NCBI GenBank assembly: GCA_015055965.1
Contig: SVHG01000009.1
Span: forward strand, 37,001 to 101,000
Direction: 5' to 3'
Length of the DNA: 64,000 nt
Source: Clostridiales bacterium
Lineage (GTDB): Bacteria; Bacillota; Clostridia; Christensenellales; Borkfalkiaceae
Part shown: in pieces, positions 10,471 to 19,687 of the stretch
How the letters are laid out: each line of letters opens with the position of its first letter
How positions within the stretch are numbered: position 1 is the first letter of the stretch
Position numbers and translations under genes: made by a program
Notes under the pieces: model-generated
Told to the model about the DNA's origin: nothing
Seen by the model: the letters and a program-made list of their open reading frames with translations, nothing else
Databases searched by the model: none

Positions 10471-10507
10471 AAAGCGCGCAAGTTAAAGCTTGCGTGCTTT
10501 TTTTATA
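10471..10507 (+). terminator. Intrinsic terminator after the 1848-aa lipoprotein gene
   Basis: AGCGCGCAAG and CTTGCGTGCT form a 10-bp stem with one G-T wobble and a short loop, followed directly by a run of seven T. Confidence 0.85.
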
Positions 10508-10526
10508 TAAAAACTCGCGCGATAGC

Positions 10527-10571
10527 AAATGCACCACCAAAAAGTGTTTTACTTTGGTGGTGCATTTTTTA
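10527..10571 (+). terminator. Second hairpin terminator, ATGCACC-type
   Basis: AAATGCACCACCAAA (10527-10541) pairs perfectly with TTTGGTGGTGCATTT (10553-10567), and the T-run continues. Outer bases TAGCAAAT and ATTTGCTA extend the dyad. The hairpin shares its arms with one at 48532-48575, suggesting a common origin. Confidence 0.7.
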
Positions 10572-10643
10572 TTTGCTAAATGACTGTTTTTGTTGCTTTT
10601 TTAGCTATAACAAAAAGGCTGTTTTTTGTTGTGTTAAAAAAAT

Positions 10644-10680
10644 AAAAAGTCGGGCTATAAGTTGATTATTTGCTATATTT
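10644..10680 (-). repeat. Dispersed hairpin element, copy 1 (minus strand)
   Basis: Read on the minus strand it is ATATAGCAA, then ATAATCAACTTATAGC, then CCGACTTTTT. It matches the family core WTAATCRNNYTATAGC and ends in the family's T-run. Confidence 0.6.
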
Positions 10681-10732
10681 CATTATTTTTTAGTAAAAAT
10701 TCAAAGAAAAAGGTAAAATTTACTTCAAAATA

Positions 10733-10762
10733 GCCGTTAATCGCCTTATAGCGTGTTTTTTT
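10733..10762 (+). repeat. Dispersed hairpin element, copy 2
   Basis: GCCG, core TTAATCGCCTTATAGC, then GTG and a T-run. The core and T-run are conserved but the right arm is degraded, so the stem is poor. Confidence 0.6.
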
Positions 10763-11224
10763 GTGGTTTTTTCCGTTTTTATGCAAAACGCTAAAAATCG
10801 TGCTAATGCGGTGAGTTGCTTTTTTTAAGTTTGATTAAAAAGCAGTAAGGTATGGTAAAACCTTCTAAAAAACTATTTTTTTATGCGAAAAAATATCTAA
10901 TTATTAGGTGTTTTTGCGTCCGTTATCAAATGGCTTTTTTTCCTATTCTTTTAAAAAAATATAATTTATTTTTTTTTATATACCTTCAAGTGCTTGCTAT
11001 ATTGACAAAAAAAATATACAATGTAAACGTAGTAGTTTTTACTATTTTAGAAATAGGCTTAAAAACGCCACTATTTCTTTTGAAAAATTTAACTTTTTAA
11101 AATGTTATTTTAAGTAAATAAATCGTTGATTTTTTAAGCGATAGTGAATTGGCTTTGAAGTAAGTAAAAATACGGATGATTCAAAAGTTTTTTATAAATG
11201 CAAAAAACTTCGTAAGAGGTAGAT

Positions 11225-12343
11225 ATGAAGCTTAAAAGAATTTTAACAGTTTTATTATGCGTGGTTGCATTGTTTGCCACGGCGTGCTCAGATGAGAATG
11301 ATTACAGCGATCAAGCGAAGGTAACCTTTTGCTTAGAAGGCGGTATTTATCAAAATAGCTCTCGTGACGTCGTTCACTATTACCAAGTTGGTGATGGTGC
11401 TACGAAAATCGTTACGCCCAGCGAGTTATCTAAAAAGCCCATTGAAAGAAGCGGTTATTATATCGAGGGCTGGTATAAAACCAAAACGGGTGAGGGGGAA
11501 AGCGCAGAGTATTCAAACGTATGGGATTTTGAAAACGATACGGTTGATATTAACGGTGTAACCCTTTACGCAAAGTGGGTTAAGAACGTAAAATTTACCT
11601 ATTCAGTTTGCTATAAGGATGCAAACGGTCAAACGGTGGTTATCGGCGAATATCCCGTTAGCGAAGGGGAAGCCTTTAACGATTACGCAAAATATGCAGA
11701 AAAGCGTTACGACGGTATTTACACGCCAATCGGCTTCGTTGATGAAAACGGCGCTCCTTGGGATTCAAGCTTTACCCACCCCGGCGGTGAAGAGAGCTTA
11801 GATATTAAAGTATTCGTTAACTATATTGAAGGCGACTTTGAAGTGGTTTCAACTGCAAAACAGCTTAAATCGGCAGTAAAGAAAAATATTTATTTGATTG
11901 CAGATATAGATATGCAGGGTGAATCAATTAACTTTGGCGACTATAAGGGTATTTTTGAAGGCAATAACCATACGGTAAGCAATTTCACTATTTCTTATTC
12001 GGCATCTAAAAACGACTTAAAGGAAAACAACCTTCACATAAGCTTGTTTGGTAGCGCAAAGGGCGCGAAGATTAAAAACGTTAACTTTACGGGCGTTACG
12101 GTAGACGTTAAAACCACTCTTACCGCAACCCAACAAATTTATCTTGCGCCTATTGCCGTAAACGCAAGCGGTGTGGAAATTTCAAACGTAACCTTTAACG
12201 GAACGTATACCGTTTCAAAGCTTCCTTCCGGAAGAGAAGAAAGCGATATTTTAATCGTTGTTAATAACGCTCCCTTCTATCAAGCGGATGAAAGCACCAC
12301 TCAAACGAACGTAAGCGTAATGCTTACCAAGCAGGGCGAATAA
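11225..12343 (+). CDS. Surface lipoprotein with InlB-type and GLUG-like segments, 372 aa
   Basis: The ATG follows AGAGG at a short distance. The signal peptide ends in FATAC, giving a lipidated Cys21. Residues 25-105 form an InlB/Flg_new-type beta-grasp repeat (G.Y.EGWY, ending in TLYAKW). Residues 106-200 are a second, divergent unit. Residues 203-330 resemble the entry turns of a GLUG-type beta-helix (LIADIDMQG, FEGNNHTVSNF, IKNVNFTG). The gene lies 54 bases upstream of an oligopeptide-binding protein gene with no terminator between them. It is therefore the likely first gene of the peptide-uptake operon. It may act as an accessory surface receptor, but nothing in the sequence shows a ligand. 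Confidence 0.8.
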   Translation: MKLKRILTVLLCVVALFATACSDENDYSDQAKVTFCLEGGIYQNSSRDVVHYYQVGDGATKIVTPSELSKKPIERSGYYIEGWYKTKTGEGESAEYSNVWDFENDTVDINGVTLYAKWVKNVKFTYSVCYKDANGQTVVIGEYPVSEGEAFNDYAKYAEKRYDGIYTPIGFVDENGAPWDSSFTHPGGEESLDIKVFVNYIEGDFEVVSTAKQLKSAVKKNIYLIADIDMQGESINFGDYKGIFEGNNHTVSNFTISYSASKNDLKENNLHISLFGSAKGAKIKNVNFTGVTVDVKTTLTATQQIYLAPIAVNASGVEISNVTFNGTYTVSKLPSGREESDILIVVNNAPFYQADESTTQTNVSVMLTKQGE

Positions 12344-12397
12344 ACCTTGTAACCAAACTTTGAAAAATAAACTAATACTTAGTAGGAGAAATACAAA

Positions 12398-15091
12398 ATG
12401 ACTATGCAAATTGTAAAGAAAAAATTAATAATTATCATTTCCGTTATCGTTGCGGTTGTGATTGCAGGCACGATTCTTATCGTTTCTTTCGCCGGTGGGG
12501 ATGATTCTGCATCTAGCAGTTCGTCAGGTGATTTTCCCGGCGGTGGATCAGTGGTTTACGATAACGAAAACGATCCGTTAGTATTTTCAAGTCAAGAGGT
12601 AGATAAGGTATTTAACCCCTTCTTCTCAACGGCTGCGGCAGATAGTAACGTAGTTGGTTTAACTCAAATCGGTATGATTGGCAACGATTCATTAGGTAAC
12701 CCCGTTTGGGGGGACGAAGAGGGTGTTGTTACAAAAGACCTACAAATAGTAACCAAGGGCACTCCCAACGTAAACGAAACCACCACTTATTATTTCGTTC
12801 TTAAAAATAACGTAAAGTTTTCTAACGGCTCACCCCTTACTATGAAGGACGTTCTATTTAACCTTTACGTTTATTTAGACCCTGCATACACCGGTTCAAG
12901 CACTATTTACTCAACCGATATCGTTGGTCTTAAGGAATACAGAACTCAAGCAAGCACTGAATCTGAACAAGATAACTTTGGTTCTAAGTTCCAAAACGAA
13001 GCAACCTCAAGAATTCAATCCTTAATTGCTGCATGCGAAGAGGTTTTAGAAGATCCTAACAATGCATTTTTAACCGACAACGAATTCAAGGCTAAGCTTC
13101 AATTAATTCAAGATAGAGGCTTGGAAACGGACGCTAATTTAGTTGCAGACTACACAAAGGCAGTAAGCTTATTCCGTGAAGAGCTTGAAACAGACTTCTC
13201 TAACTCCCGTGATTCTTACCAAGATATGGTGTTTACCGGTGATGACGGTAACGTTTACAAGAATTTATTCGCAACAGACGTTGAAATGTTCCTTTACAAC
13301 GAAGGTTATATAACCTGGAATAAAAAGGAAAACGGTGGTAAGGGCGCGCTTATTTCTTCTCTTGCAAACGATTATAAAGAGCATAGAGATTGGACTAAAG
13401 AGCAGGCAATTAATACTATTATCATGGATAAAATTCCCGGTTCTATTGCGGAAGTCGTTACCTATTGGAATACGGCAATTACCTTAAACTCCTTCATTTA
13501 TAACCAAGAAATGGAAAAATACTTCCAAACCGAAGGCGCAAACCGTAAATATACCAACATTTCAGGTATTAAGTTTGCAAATAAGAACGGAAGCGTAACC
13601 GTTAACGGTAAGGAATACGGCGTTCCCGAATATAATTCAGACGGCTCTGTTAAAAACGGCTCTAACGAGGTATTATCAATCACCATTAACGACGTTGACC
13701 CCAAGGCAATTTGGAACTTCTCTTTCACCGTTGCTCCCATGTATTACTATTCAGATGCAAGCCGTATCGCAGCGTTTGACTACGAAAGCAATTTCGGCGT
13801 TGAATACGCTTCACAAACCTTTATGAACGAGGTTGTAAAAGCCCCCGAAAAGCTAAGCGTTCCCGTTGGTGCGGGTGCGTATGCGGCAAGTAAGGCAAGC
13901 GGTGGTATTGAAAATATTACCGAAGGTGATTTTTACGATAAGGGCGTTATTTACTTTGAAAGAAACCCCCATTACGTATTAGGCGCTGCAAGGATTAAGA
14001 AAATTCGTTATCAAGTAGTTGCTTCAGCGCAAATGCTTAACAACCTATACAGTAAGGCAATCGACTTCGTTGAGCCCAACGCAAAGGCAGAAACAATTGA
14101 TGAGCTTAAGGGTAAGGCAAACGACGGTATTGGTTACGAGTCAATTAGAACGGCAGGTTACGGCTATATTGGTATTAACGCAGGTAAAGTTCCCGATATT
14201 TTAGTACGTCAAGCAATTATGCACGCAATCAATACTCAAGAATGCGTTAACTATTATAAGACGACTGCAAGCGCAATTTACCGCCCAATGTCACTTTCAA
14301 GCTGGGCATATCCCAAGGAAAGCGTTCCTTATTATAACTACGTTGGCGCAAAGATTCCTTCAGATGCTGACATGTTAAAGGGTAACCGTGATTTTTACGA
14401 TTACGTTAAGGGGCTTGGCAAAAAGGCAGGTGATACGCTTACTGAAAGCGAGCAAATCGCGTTTATTACTAAGCTTGTTGAAAATGCAGGATACGTTCTT
14501 GGCGCAGACGGTATTTACGTTAAGGGTAACCATAAGTTAAAATACACCTTCACTATTGCAGGCGAAGAAACCGATCACCCCGCGTTTGACGCAATGTGGC
14601 ATGCAATGGAGCTTTTAAACAAAGCAGGCTTCTCTATCAACGTAACCACTGATGCTAACGCTCTAAAGAAGCTTTCTGAAGGTTCACTTACCGTTTGGGC
14701 GGCAGCTTGGGGCTCTACTATTGACCCTGATATGTACCAAGTATATCACATTGATTCAACCGCAACCTCAACCTTAAACTGGGGTTATAAGCAAATTAAA
14801 GCAAACGTTGGCGATAAATATGCAACGGAGCTTGCTTTAGTTGAAGAGCTTTCAGAAATCATTGAGCTTGCTCGTAAAACTAACGATCAAAAGCAAAGAG
14901 CAGTTCTTTATTCTAACGCGCTTGATATCGTTATGCAACTTGCAGTTGAGCTTCCCACCTATCAAAGAGACGACTTGTTTGCTTATAACGCAGGCAAGAT
15001 TGACGTTTCAACCTTTACTCCTAAGGAAGAGCTTTCACCCTACATGGGCTTAACGAGTGATTTACACACCATTTCATTAAGGATATCTTAA
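12398..15091 (+). CDS. Oligopeptide ABC transporter, extracellular substrate-binding protein (SBP_bac_5 type), 897 aa
   Basis: AGGAG (12384-12388) sits nine bases before the ATG. Family hallmarks are visible: the N-terminal 'FNPFF' segment, 'VKFSNGSPLTMKDVLFNL', and a C-terminal region with 'AAWGSTIDPD' and 'YQRDDLFAYN'. It captures peptides and delivers them to the permeases encoded just downstream. Two things are odd. At 897 aa it is far longer than the usual 500-650. The extra length appears to lie between about residues 165 and 395, where helical, charged sequence interrupts the normal lobe. Also, the N-terminal hydrophobic segment (residues 8-29) has no lipobox Cys, unlike every other exported protein in the window. 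It is presumably held by an uncleaved anchor. Peptide specificity cannot be read from the sequence. Confidence 0.88.
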   Translation: MTMQIVKKKLIIIISVIVAVVIAGTILIVSFAGGDDSASSSSSGDFPGGGSVVYDNENDPLVFSSQEVDKVFNPFFSTAAADSNVVGLTQIGMIGNDSLGNPVWGDEEGVVTKDLQIVTKGTPNVNETTTYYFVLKNNVKFSNGSPLTMKDVLFNLYVYLDPAYTGSSTIYSTDIVGLKEYRTQASTESEQDNFGSKFQNEATSRIQSLIAACEEVLEDPNNAFLTDNEFKAKLQLIQDRGLETDANLVADYTKAVSLFREELETDFSNSRDSYQDMVFTGDDGNVYKNLFATDVEMFLYNEGYITWNKKENGGKGALISSLANDYKEHRDWTKEQAINTIIMDKIPGSIAEVVTYWNTAITLNSFIYNQEMEKYFQTEGANRKYTNISGIKFANKNGSVTVNGKEYGVPEYNSDGSVKNGSNEVLSITINDVDPKAIWNFSFTVAPMYYYSDASRIAAFDYESNFGVEYASQTFMNEVVKAPEKLSVPVGAGAYAASKASGGIENITEGDFYDKGVIYFERNPHYVLGAARIKKIRYQVVASAQMLNNLYSKAIDFVEPNAKAETIDELKGKANDGIGYESIRTAGYGYIGINAGKVPDILVRQAIMHAINTQECVNYYKTTASAIYRPMSLSSWAYPKESVPYYNYVGAKIPSDADMLKGNRDFYDYVKGLGKKAGDTLTESEQIAFITKLVENAGYVLGADGIYVKGNHKLKYTFTIAGEETDHPAFDAMWHAMELLNKAGFSINVTTDANALKKLSEGSLTVWAAAWGSTIDPDMYQVYHIDSTATSTLNWGYKQIKANVGDKYATELALVEELSEIIELARKTNDQKQRAVLYSNALDIVMQLAVELPTYQRDDLFAYNAGKIDVSTFTPKEELSPYMGLTSDLHTISLRIS

Positions 15092-15107
15092 TCGTTTAAA
15101 CGTTAAT

Positions 15108-15138
15108 CACTCTTCCTCACGGGTAGTGGGGAAGAGTG
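15108..15138 (+). other. Stem-loop between binding-protein and permease genes
   Basis: CACTCTTCC (15108-15116) pairs with GGAAGAGTG (15130-15138). No T-run follows. Such hairpins after binding-protein genes often stabilise the upstream message so that the binding protein outnumbers the permease; that role is inferred here. A small ACCGC/GCGGT hairpin follows near 15254-15269, just before the permease start. Confidence 0.5.
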
Positions 15139-15280
15139 GTAAAAATAATGGCTGTGCCACGCAAAAAGTTTTTAGAATTTTGCATAAAATCATTTTATTT
15201 ACGTAAAAATCAACCCTTTGTTAAAGCGAAGCCAAATTAAAAATAAAGGATTTACCGCGAAAAAGCGGTTAAATAAAGCT

Positions 15281-16288
15281 ATGTTAAAATACATTCTTAA
15301 AAGACTGTTTATTTCTATATTCATTCTTTTGGGCGTTTCAATCATTATTTACACCTTAGTAAGACTAATGCCCAACGATTATATAGATTTAAAATATGCA
15401 GAACAACTTAAAAGCGGTGCAATAACGCAAGAGCAAATTAACCAATTCAAGGCAATGTACGGCATTGGCGATAACTCCTTTAAGGGTATCGTTGGCGGAT
15501 ATTCTCAATGGATTGGAAGACTTTTACAGGGCGATCTTGGAAGATCTTTTAAATATGAAAAGCCCGTTGCTACGGTTATCGGCGATAATATGTGGATTTC
15601 ATTTGCTATCGCGGTGGTTGCAACTATTTTGCAATTCTTAATTTCCATTCCCTTGGGAATTTCGGGCGCAACTCATCAGTATTCCGTTCGTGATTACACG
15701 GTTACCGTGTTTACCATGATAGGTATATCTTTGCCCACCTATTTCTTTGCTGCAATAGTTATTAAGATTTTCTCCGTTGAGCTTGGTATTTTGCCTGCGG
15801 GCGGTCTTATTTACGCAACTAAGGATTACGCGGAAACCTTTGCAGGTAGCCTTGAAAAGTTCGGCGATATAGTGGAGCACTTGATTTTGCCTATTTCAGT
15901 AAGCGTAATTTTATCTATCGGCGGTCTTATGCGTTATACCAGAACGAATATGTTAGAGGTTTTAAACTCTGATTACATAAGAACGGCAAGAGCAAAGGGC
16001 TTATCTGAAAACAAGGTTATTTACCGCCACGCGTTTAGAAATACTATGATTCCCTTAGCAACCTTGCTTGCGGGTATTCTTCCTTCGCTTTTCGGCGGTA
16101 TGATGATTACCGAGCAGGTGTTTGGTATAGACGGTATAGGTAGACTTGCTTATCAGGCGTTAAGAGAGGGCGATATTCCCTTCGTAATGGGCTATAATAT
16201 GTTCCTTGCAATTCTAACCGTTATAGGAACGCTGTTATCTGATATTATGTATTCAATAGTTGACCCCAGAGTCAAGCTCGGAAAGTAG
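15281..16288 (+). CDS. oppB: Oligopeptide ABC transporter permease, OppB/DppB type
   Basis: The protein begins MLKYILKRLFISIFILLGVS, the classic first membrane helix of OppB/DppB. I chose the ATG at 15281 over an in-frame TTG at 15218, which would add a basic, non-family leader. About six membrane helices are present. The family N-terminal signature (LVRLMPND) is present, and the EAA-type cytoplasmic loop is at 'SDYIRTARAKGLSENKVIYRHAFRN'-like positions near residue 235-260. It forms the channel with the next gene's product. It ends in TAG, the only non-TAA stop among complete genes here. The ribosome site is weak, so translation may depend on upstream structure. Confidence 0.92.
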   Translation: MLKYILKRLFISIFILLGVSIIIYTLVRLMPNDYIDLKYAEQLKSGAITQEQINQFKAMYGIGDNSFKGIVGGYSQWIGRLLQGDLGRSFKYEKPVATVIGDNMWISFAIAVVATILQFLISIPLGISGATHQYSVRDYTVTVFTMIGISLPTYFFAAIVIKIFSVELGILPAGGLIYATKDYAETFAGSLEKFGDIVEHLILPISVSVILSIGGLMRYTRTNMLEVLNSDYIRTARAKGLSENKVIYRHAFRNTMIPLATLLAGILPSLFGGMMITEQVFGIDGIGRLAYQALREGDIPFVMGYNMFLAILTVIGTLLSDIMYSIVDPRVKLGK

Positions 16289-16295
16289 GTGGCAT

Positions 16296-17372
16296 ATGGA
16301 AAAAGAAAAATATAACGTTACGCCTGAAGCCGAGGTTGTTGAAAATAACGGCTCTACGGGCGCAGAAATAGTAGAAGAACAACAAACCTATAAGGAAATG
16401 AGCCCATTTCAGCTTATTTTAAGAAGATTTTTCCGTTCAAAGCTTTCTATCGTTGGGCTTGTGATGATTGTTTTCTTATTTATCTTTTCATTCTTAGGCC
16501 CGGTTATTTACACCCGCGTTAACGAGTGGGGTGAAGCAACCGTTGATAGGGGCGAATTCGTTGAACAGCACTTTGACGAATATAAAATAATAGGCGATAA
16601 CGGCGAAGAAATTATCATAACCGAGGTCGTTGAAACAACGGATACCATAAATAAATACGCTCCTATATCTTCAAGTCACCCCCTTGGAACGGATGAAAAG
16701 GGTATGGACGTTTTTATAAGACTTATGTATGGCGGAAGAATTTCGTTAACGATTGGATTTATCGTTGTTATTTTGGAAACCCTTTTGGGAATTTTACTTG
16801 GCGGTATAGCCGGTTATTTCGGCAGATGGGTGGACCAGCTTATTATGAGAATAGTTGATATTTTTAACTGTATTCCCACTCTTCCCATTTTATTAATTGC
16901 TTCAGCGGTAATTGATTCGTGGCAGGTAGAGGCTGACCAGCGTATTTACATATTAATGGTTATAATAACGATATTCGGTTGGAGCGGAACGGCAAGACTC
17001 GTTCGCGGTCAAATTCTTTCCCTTCGTGAGCAGGAATATATTACCGCAACCGAGGTTATGGGGCTTCCCACCTGGCGCAAAATATTCAAGCATTTAATAC
17101 CTAACGTAATGCCTCAGCTTATAGTTTCTATGACGCTTGGCTTAGGTAGCGTAATTTTATATGAATCAACCCTTAGCTACTTGGGCTTGGGCGTTCAGCT
17201 TCCCAAGGCGGCGTGGGGAACGATGATTGCGGGCGCAAACAATCCGGACGTTCTTAATTACCACTTAAATATGTGGCTTCCTGCAGGTGTTTTAATAGTT
17301 ATTGCCGTTCTTGGCTTTAACTTCGTTGGTGACGGTCTTCGTGATGCGATGGACCCCAAGGCTAAAAAGTAA
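16296..17372 (+). CDS. oppC: Oligopeptide ABC transporter permease, OppC/DppC type
   Basis: AGGTGG lies just before the ATG at 16296. An in-frame ATG at 16260 overlaps the upstream gene and adds 12 non-conserved residues, so it is rejected. The N-terminal ~45 residues are acidic and cytoplasmic. They are followed by 'LILRRFFRSKLSIVGLVMI', the usual OppC entry helix, an extracytoplasmic loop of about 90 residues ending 'HPLGTDEKGMDVF', and the five-helix permease core. The EAA loop is at 'REQEYITATEVMGLPTWRKIFKHLIPN'-type sequence. It pairs with OppB. The stop is 15 bases before the ATPase gene. Confidence 0.92.
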   Translation: MEKEKYNVTPEAEVVENNGSTGAEIVEEQQTYKEMSPFQLILRRFFRSKLSIVGLVMIVFLFIFSFLGPVIYTRVNEWGEATVDRGEFVEQHFDEYKIIGDNGEEIIITEVVETTDTINKYAPISSSHPLGTDEKGMDVFIRLMYGGRISLTIGFIVVILETLLGILLGGIAGYFGRWVDQLIMRIVDIFNCIPTLPILLIASAVIDSWQVEADQRIYILMVIITIFGWSGTARLVRGQILSLREQEYITATEVMGLPTWRKIFKHLIPNVMPQLIVSMTLGLGSVILYESTLSYLGLGVQLPKAAWGTMIAGANNPDVLNYHLNMWLPAGVLIVIAVLGFNFVGDGLRDAMDPKAKK

Positions 17373-17387
17373 GGGAGGGCGCAAGCG

Positions 17388-18557
17388 ATGGCTAAAAAAG
17401 ACAACGGATATATATCTGTAAAAGAAAGTAGAAAGATTATTAAACACAATATTAAGCAGATGAAGTACTATGAATCGCTCAAACGCCTTAAAAAGAATGA
17501 AAGCGAATATACTACTTCAATGAAAAGTGATGAAAACATTATAGAAATAGAAGATTTAAAAACCTGTTTCTTCACCGATAACGGAACGGTTATGGCTGTT
17601 AACGGCGTATCCTTTGATATTCCCAAAAACAGTATCGTTGGCGTGGTTGGTGAATCCGGTTGCGGTAAGAGCGTAACCTCTTTATCGGTAATGCAGCTCG
17701 TTCAAGCCCCTCAAGGGCAGGTTATTGAAGGAGCGATTAGATTTAACGGCGGTAACGATTTAGGCTTAACGGAAAATGGTGAGCAACGCGCTTACGATAT
17801 TGCAAAAATGCCAACGGAGGCTATGTATAAAATTCGCGGTAAGGATATTACCATGATTTTCCAAGAGCCTATGACGAGCTTAAACCCCGTTTTTACAATT
17901 GGATATCAGCTTGATGAAGCAACCTTTATTCACAGCCCTGAAACCCCCAAGGAAAAGGCAAAGGAATATAGCATTGAGCTTTTAAACAAAGTAGGTATTT
18001 CAATGCCGGAGCACGTTTATAACAGCTACCCACACGAGCTTTCAGGCGGTATGCGCCAACGTGTTATGATAGCAATGGCGCTTGCGGGTAATCCAAAGCT
18101 TATTATTGCAGACGAGCCTACTACTGCGTTAGACGTAACCATTCAAGCGCAAATCCTTGAGCTTTTGAAGGAAATTCAAAGAAAAGAGGGTTGTTCTATT
18201 ATGCTTATTACTCACGACCTTGGCGTTATTGCGGAAATGGCGGATGAAGTCGTTGTAATGTATGCAGGCAAGGTAATAGAAAAGGGTACGGTTCGTGACA
18301 TTTTCCATAATCCCTTACACCCCTATACTATCGGTTTGCAAAAAAGTAAGCCAATGCTTACCTCAAACGGCAACGAGCCCCTGTATTCAATACCGGGTAA
18401 CGTTCCCAATCCCATAAACTTGCCCGATACATGCTATTTTAAAAACAGATGTAATAAATGCACGGAAAAATGTAACGGCCACTATCCTTGTGAAATCAAG
18501 GTTAGCGAAACTCACAGCGTTTCTTGTTGGCTGTATGCAAACGGGGAGGATAAATAA
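17388..18557 (+). CDS. oppD: Oligopeptide ABC transporter ATP-binding protein, OppD type
   Basis: AGGGAGG precedes the ATG. It carries Walker A GESGCGKS, signature LSGGMRQR, Walker [13 protein letters not shown] and the switch His in LITHD. The C-terminal oligo_HPY extension has clustered Cys residues ([12 protein letters not shown], then C486-region HYPCEI), a pattern linked in some relatives to metal or Fe-S binding. About 48 extra N-terminal residues, Lys-rich and helical, precede the nucleotide-binding domain (which starts near IIEIEDLK). That is longer than typical OppD. It energises transport with OppF, whose ATG overlaps this gene's stop codon. Confidence 0.92.
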   Translation: MAKKDNGYISVKESRKIIKHNIKQMKYYESLKRLKKNESEYTTSMKSDENIIEIEDLKTCFFTDNGTVMAVNGVSFDIPKNSIVGVVGESGCGKSVTSLSVMQLVQAPQGQVIEGAIRFNGGNDLGLTENGEQRAYDIAKMPTEAMYKIRGKDITMIFQEPMTSLNPVFTIGYQLDEATFIHSPETPKEKAKEYSIELLNKVGISMPEHVYNSYPHELSGGMRQRVMIAMALAGNPKLIIADEPTTALDVTIQAQILELLKEIQRKEGCSIMLITHDLGVIAEMADEVVVMYAGKVIEKGTVRDIFHNPLHPYTIGLQKSKPMLTSNGNEPLYSIPGNVPNPINLPDTCYFKNRCNKCTEKCNGHYPCEIKVSETHSVSCWLYANGEDK

Positions 18558-19582
18558 TGAGTGAAATTAACGAAAAAATGATAAATACCCCCGAAAACGA
18601 GCAAAACGAATATATTTTAGAGGTTAACAACCTTAAAAAATACTTTCCCATTGAAAAAAATCTTTTTGGAACGCCAACTAGATATTTAAAAGCGGTGGAT
18701 GACGTTTCGTTTAAGGTAAAGCGCGGAACGACCTTGGGTATAGTTGGTGAGTCAGGCTGTGGTAAAACCACACTTGGCAGAACTATTTTAAGACTTCACG
18801 ATATAACGGGCGGAAGCGTGTTGTTTAACGGTGAGGATATTACCAATATGCCTAAAAAGGAGCTTCGCAAAAGAAGAACTCAGCTTCAGCTAATATTCCA
18901 AGACCCTTATTCAAGCTTACCTCCAAGAATGACGGTTGGTAATATTATTGCAGAAGCCGTTAGGGTACACAATATCGTTCCAAAGGATAAGATTACGGAG
19001 CACGTTCGCGATATTATGAAAAAATGCGGACTTCAGCCTCATTGGTACGACCGTTATCCCCATGAATTTTCTGGCGGACAGCGTCAACGTATTTGTATTG
19101 CGCGCGCTCTTGCGGTTAATCCCGAGTTAGTTATTTGTGACGAGCCCGTTTCCGCGTTAGACGTTTCAATTCAAGCGCAAATTATCAATTTATTAAAAGA
19201 CCTTCAAAATAAAATGGGTCTTACCTATTTATTCATATCGCACGATTTATCAGTAGTTAAATATATAACCGATAACATTTTGGTTATGTATTTAGGTAAC
19301 GTAATGGAGCTTGGAAGCACGGATACGATTTTTGAAAATCCCTTGCATCCATACACGAAAGCGCTATTTTCTGCAGTTCCCATTCCTGATCCTGATAGCA
19401 AGATGAATAGAATTATATTAAACGGAGATATTCCTTCACCTGCAAATCCCCCTGCGGGCTGTAAATTTCATACTCGCTGTTCAGAGTGTATGGAAATTTG
19501 TAAGTCTTGCGTACCTGAATACGTTGAAGCAGAGGAAGGACACTTCGTTGCTTGCCACTTATATAAGGAGTATAAGAAATAA
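18557..19582 (+). CDS. oppF: Oligopeptide ABC transporter ATP-binding protein, OppF type
   Basis: The ATG overlaps the TAA of oppD (TAATG), so the two ATPases are translationally coupled. Motifs are Walker A GESGCGKT, Q-loop IFQDP, signature FSGGQRQR, Walker B VICDEPVSALD and the switch His in FISHD. The oligo_HPY tail has the Cys cluster TRCSECMEICKSC. Length is normal. It completes a five-component peptide importer (binding protein, two permeases, two ATPases). A minus-strand copy of the dispersed hairpin element lies immediately after the stop. Confidence 0.93.
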   Translation: MSEINEKMINTPENEQNEYILEVNNLKKYFPIEKNLFGTPTRYLKAVDDVSFKVKRGTTLGIVGESGCGKTTLGRTILRLHDITGGSVLFNGEDITNMPKKELRKRRTQLQLIFQDPYSSLPPRMTVGNIIAEAVRVHNIVPKDKITEHVRDIMKKCGLQPHWYDRYPHEFSGGQRQRICIARALAVNPELVICDEPVSALDVSIQAQIINLLKDLQNKMGLTYLFISHDLSVVKYITDNILVMYLGNVMELGSTDTIFENPLHPYTKALFSAVPIPDPDSKMNRIILNGDIPSPANPPAGCKFHTRCSECMEICKSCVPEYVEAEEGHFVACHLYKEYKK

Positions 19583-19588
19583 AAATGC

Positions 19589-19619
19589 AAAAGTCTTTAT
19601 ATAAGGCGATTAACGGCAA
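19589..19619 (-). repeat. Dispersed hairpin element, copy 3 (minus strand, inside the operon)
   Basis: Read on the minus strand it is TTGCCG, core TTAATCGCCTTATAT, then AAAGACTTTTGC. It sits between oppF and the small membrane protein gene, in opposite orientation to transcription, so it is not a forward terminator for the operon. On the plus strand AAGGCGA (19603-19609) can also pair with TCGCCTT (19645-19651). Confidence 0.6.
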
Positions 19620-19687
19620 TTTAAATTAAATATTTTTACTTTGCTCGCCTTGATAAAAGGGTGTCTTGGCGGGCAGGTAAAGGGAAA

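Larger units (their letters stand above)
10572..11224. other. AT-rich spacer with no supported gene
   Basis: It holds a hairpin AACAAAAA/TTTTTTGTT near 10608-10629, two copies of the dispersed loop-conserved hairpin element (10644-10680 on the minus strand, 10733-10762 on the plus strand), and poly-A/T stretches. A consensus TTGACA at 11002-11007 has no well-spaced -10: a 16-base spacer gives TAAACG, only 3 of 6 matches. The promoter of the gene at 11225 is therefore not firmly placed. An 82-codon open frame at 10852-11100 shows no ribosome site or domain and is not called. Confidence 0.6.

Noticed and set aside
11002..11030. TTGACA as the promoter for the gene at 11225
   Set aside because: No acceptable -10 at 16-18 bases (best TAAACG, 3 of 6), and the start codon is more than 190 bases away. 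It is mentioned only in the spacer entry.
10852..11100. 82-codon plus-strand open frame in the spacer
   Set aside because: No ribosome site, no recognisable domain, and composition matches the surrounding poly-A/T spacer. It is likely chance.
15218..15280. TTG start adding 21 residues to OppB
   Set aside because: The family begins at MLKYILKRLF; the extension is basic, unconserved in pattern and lacks a ribosome site.
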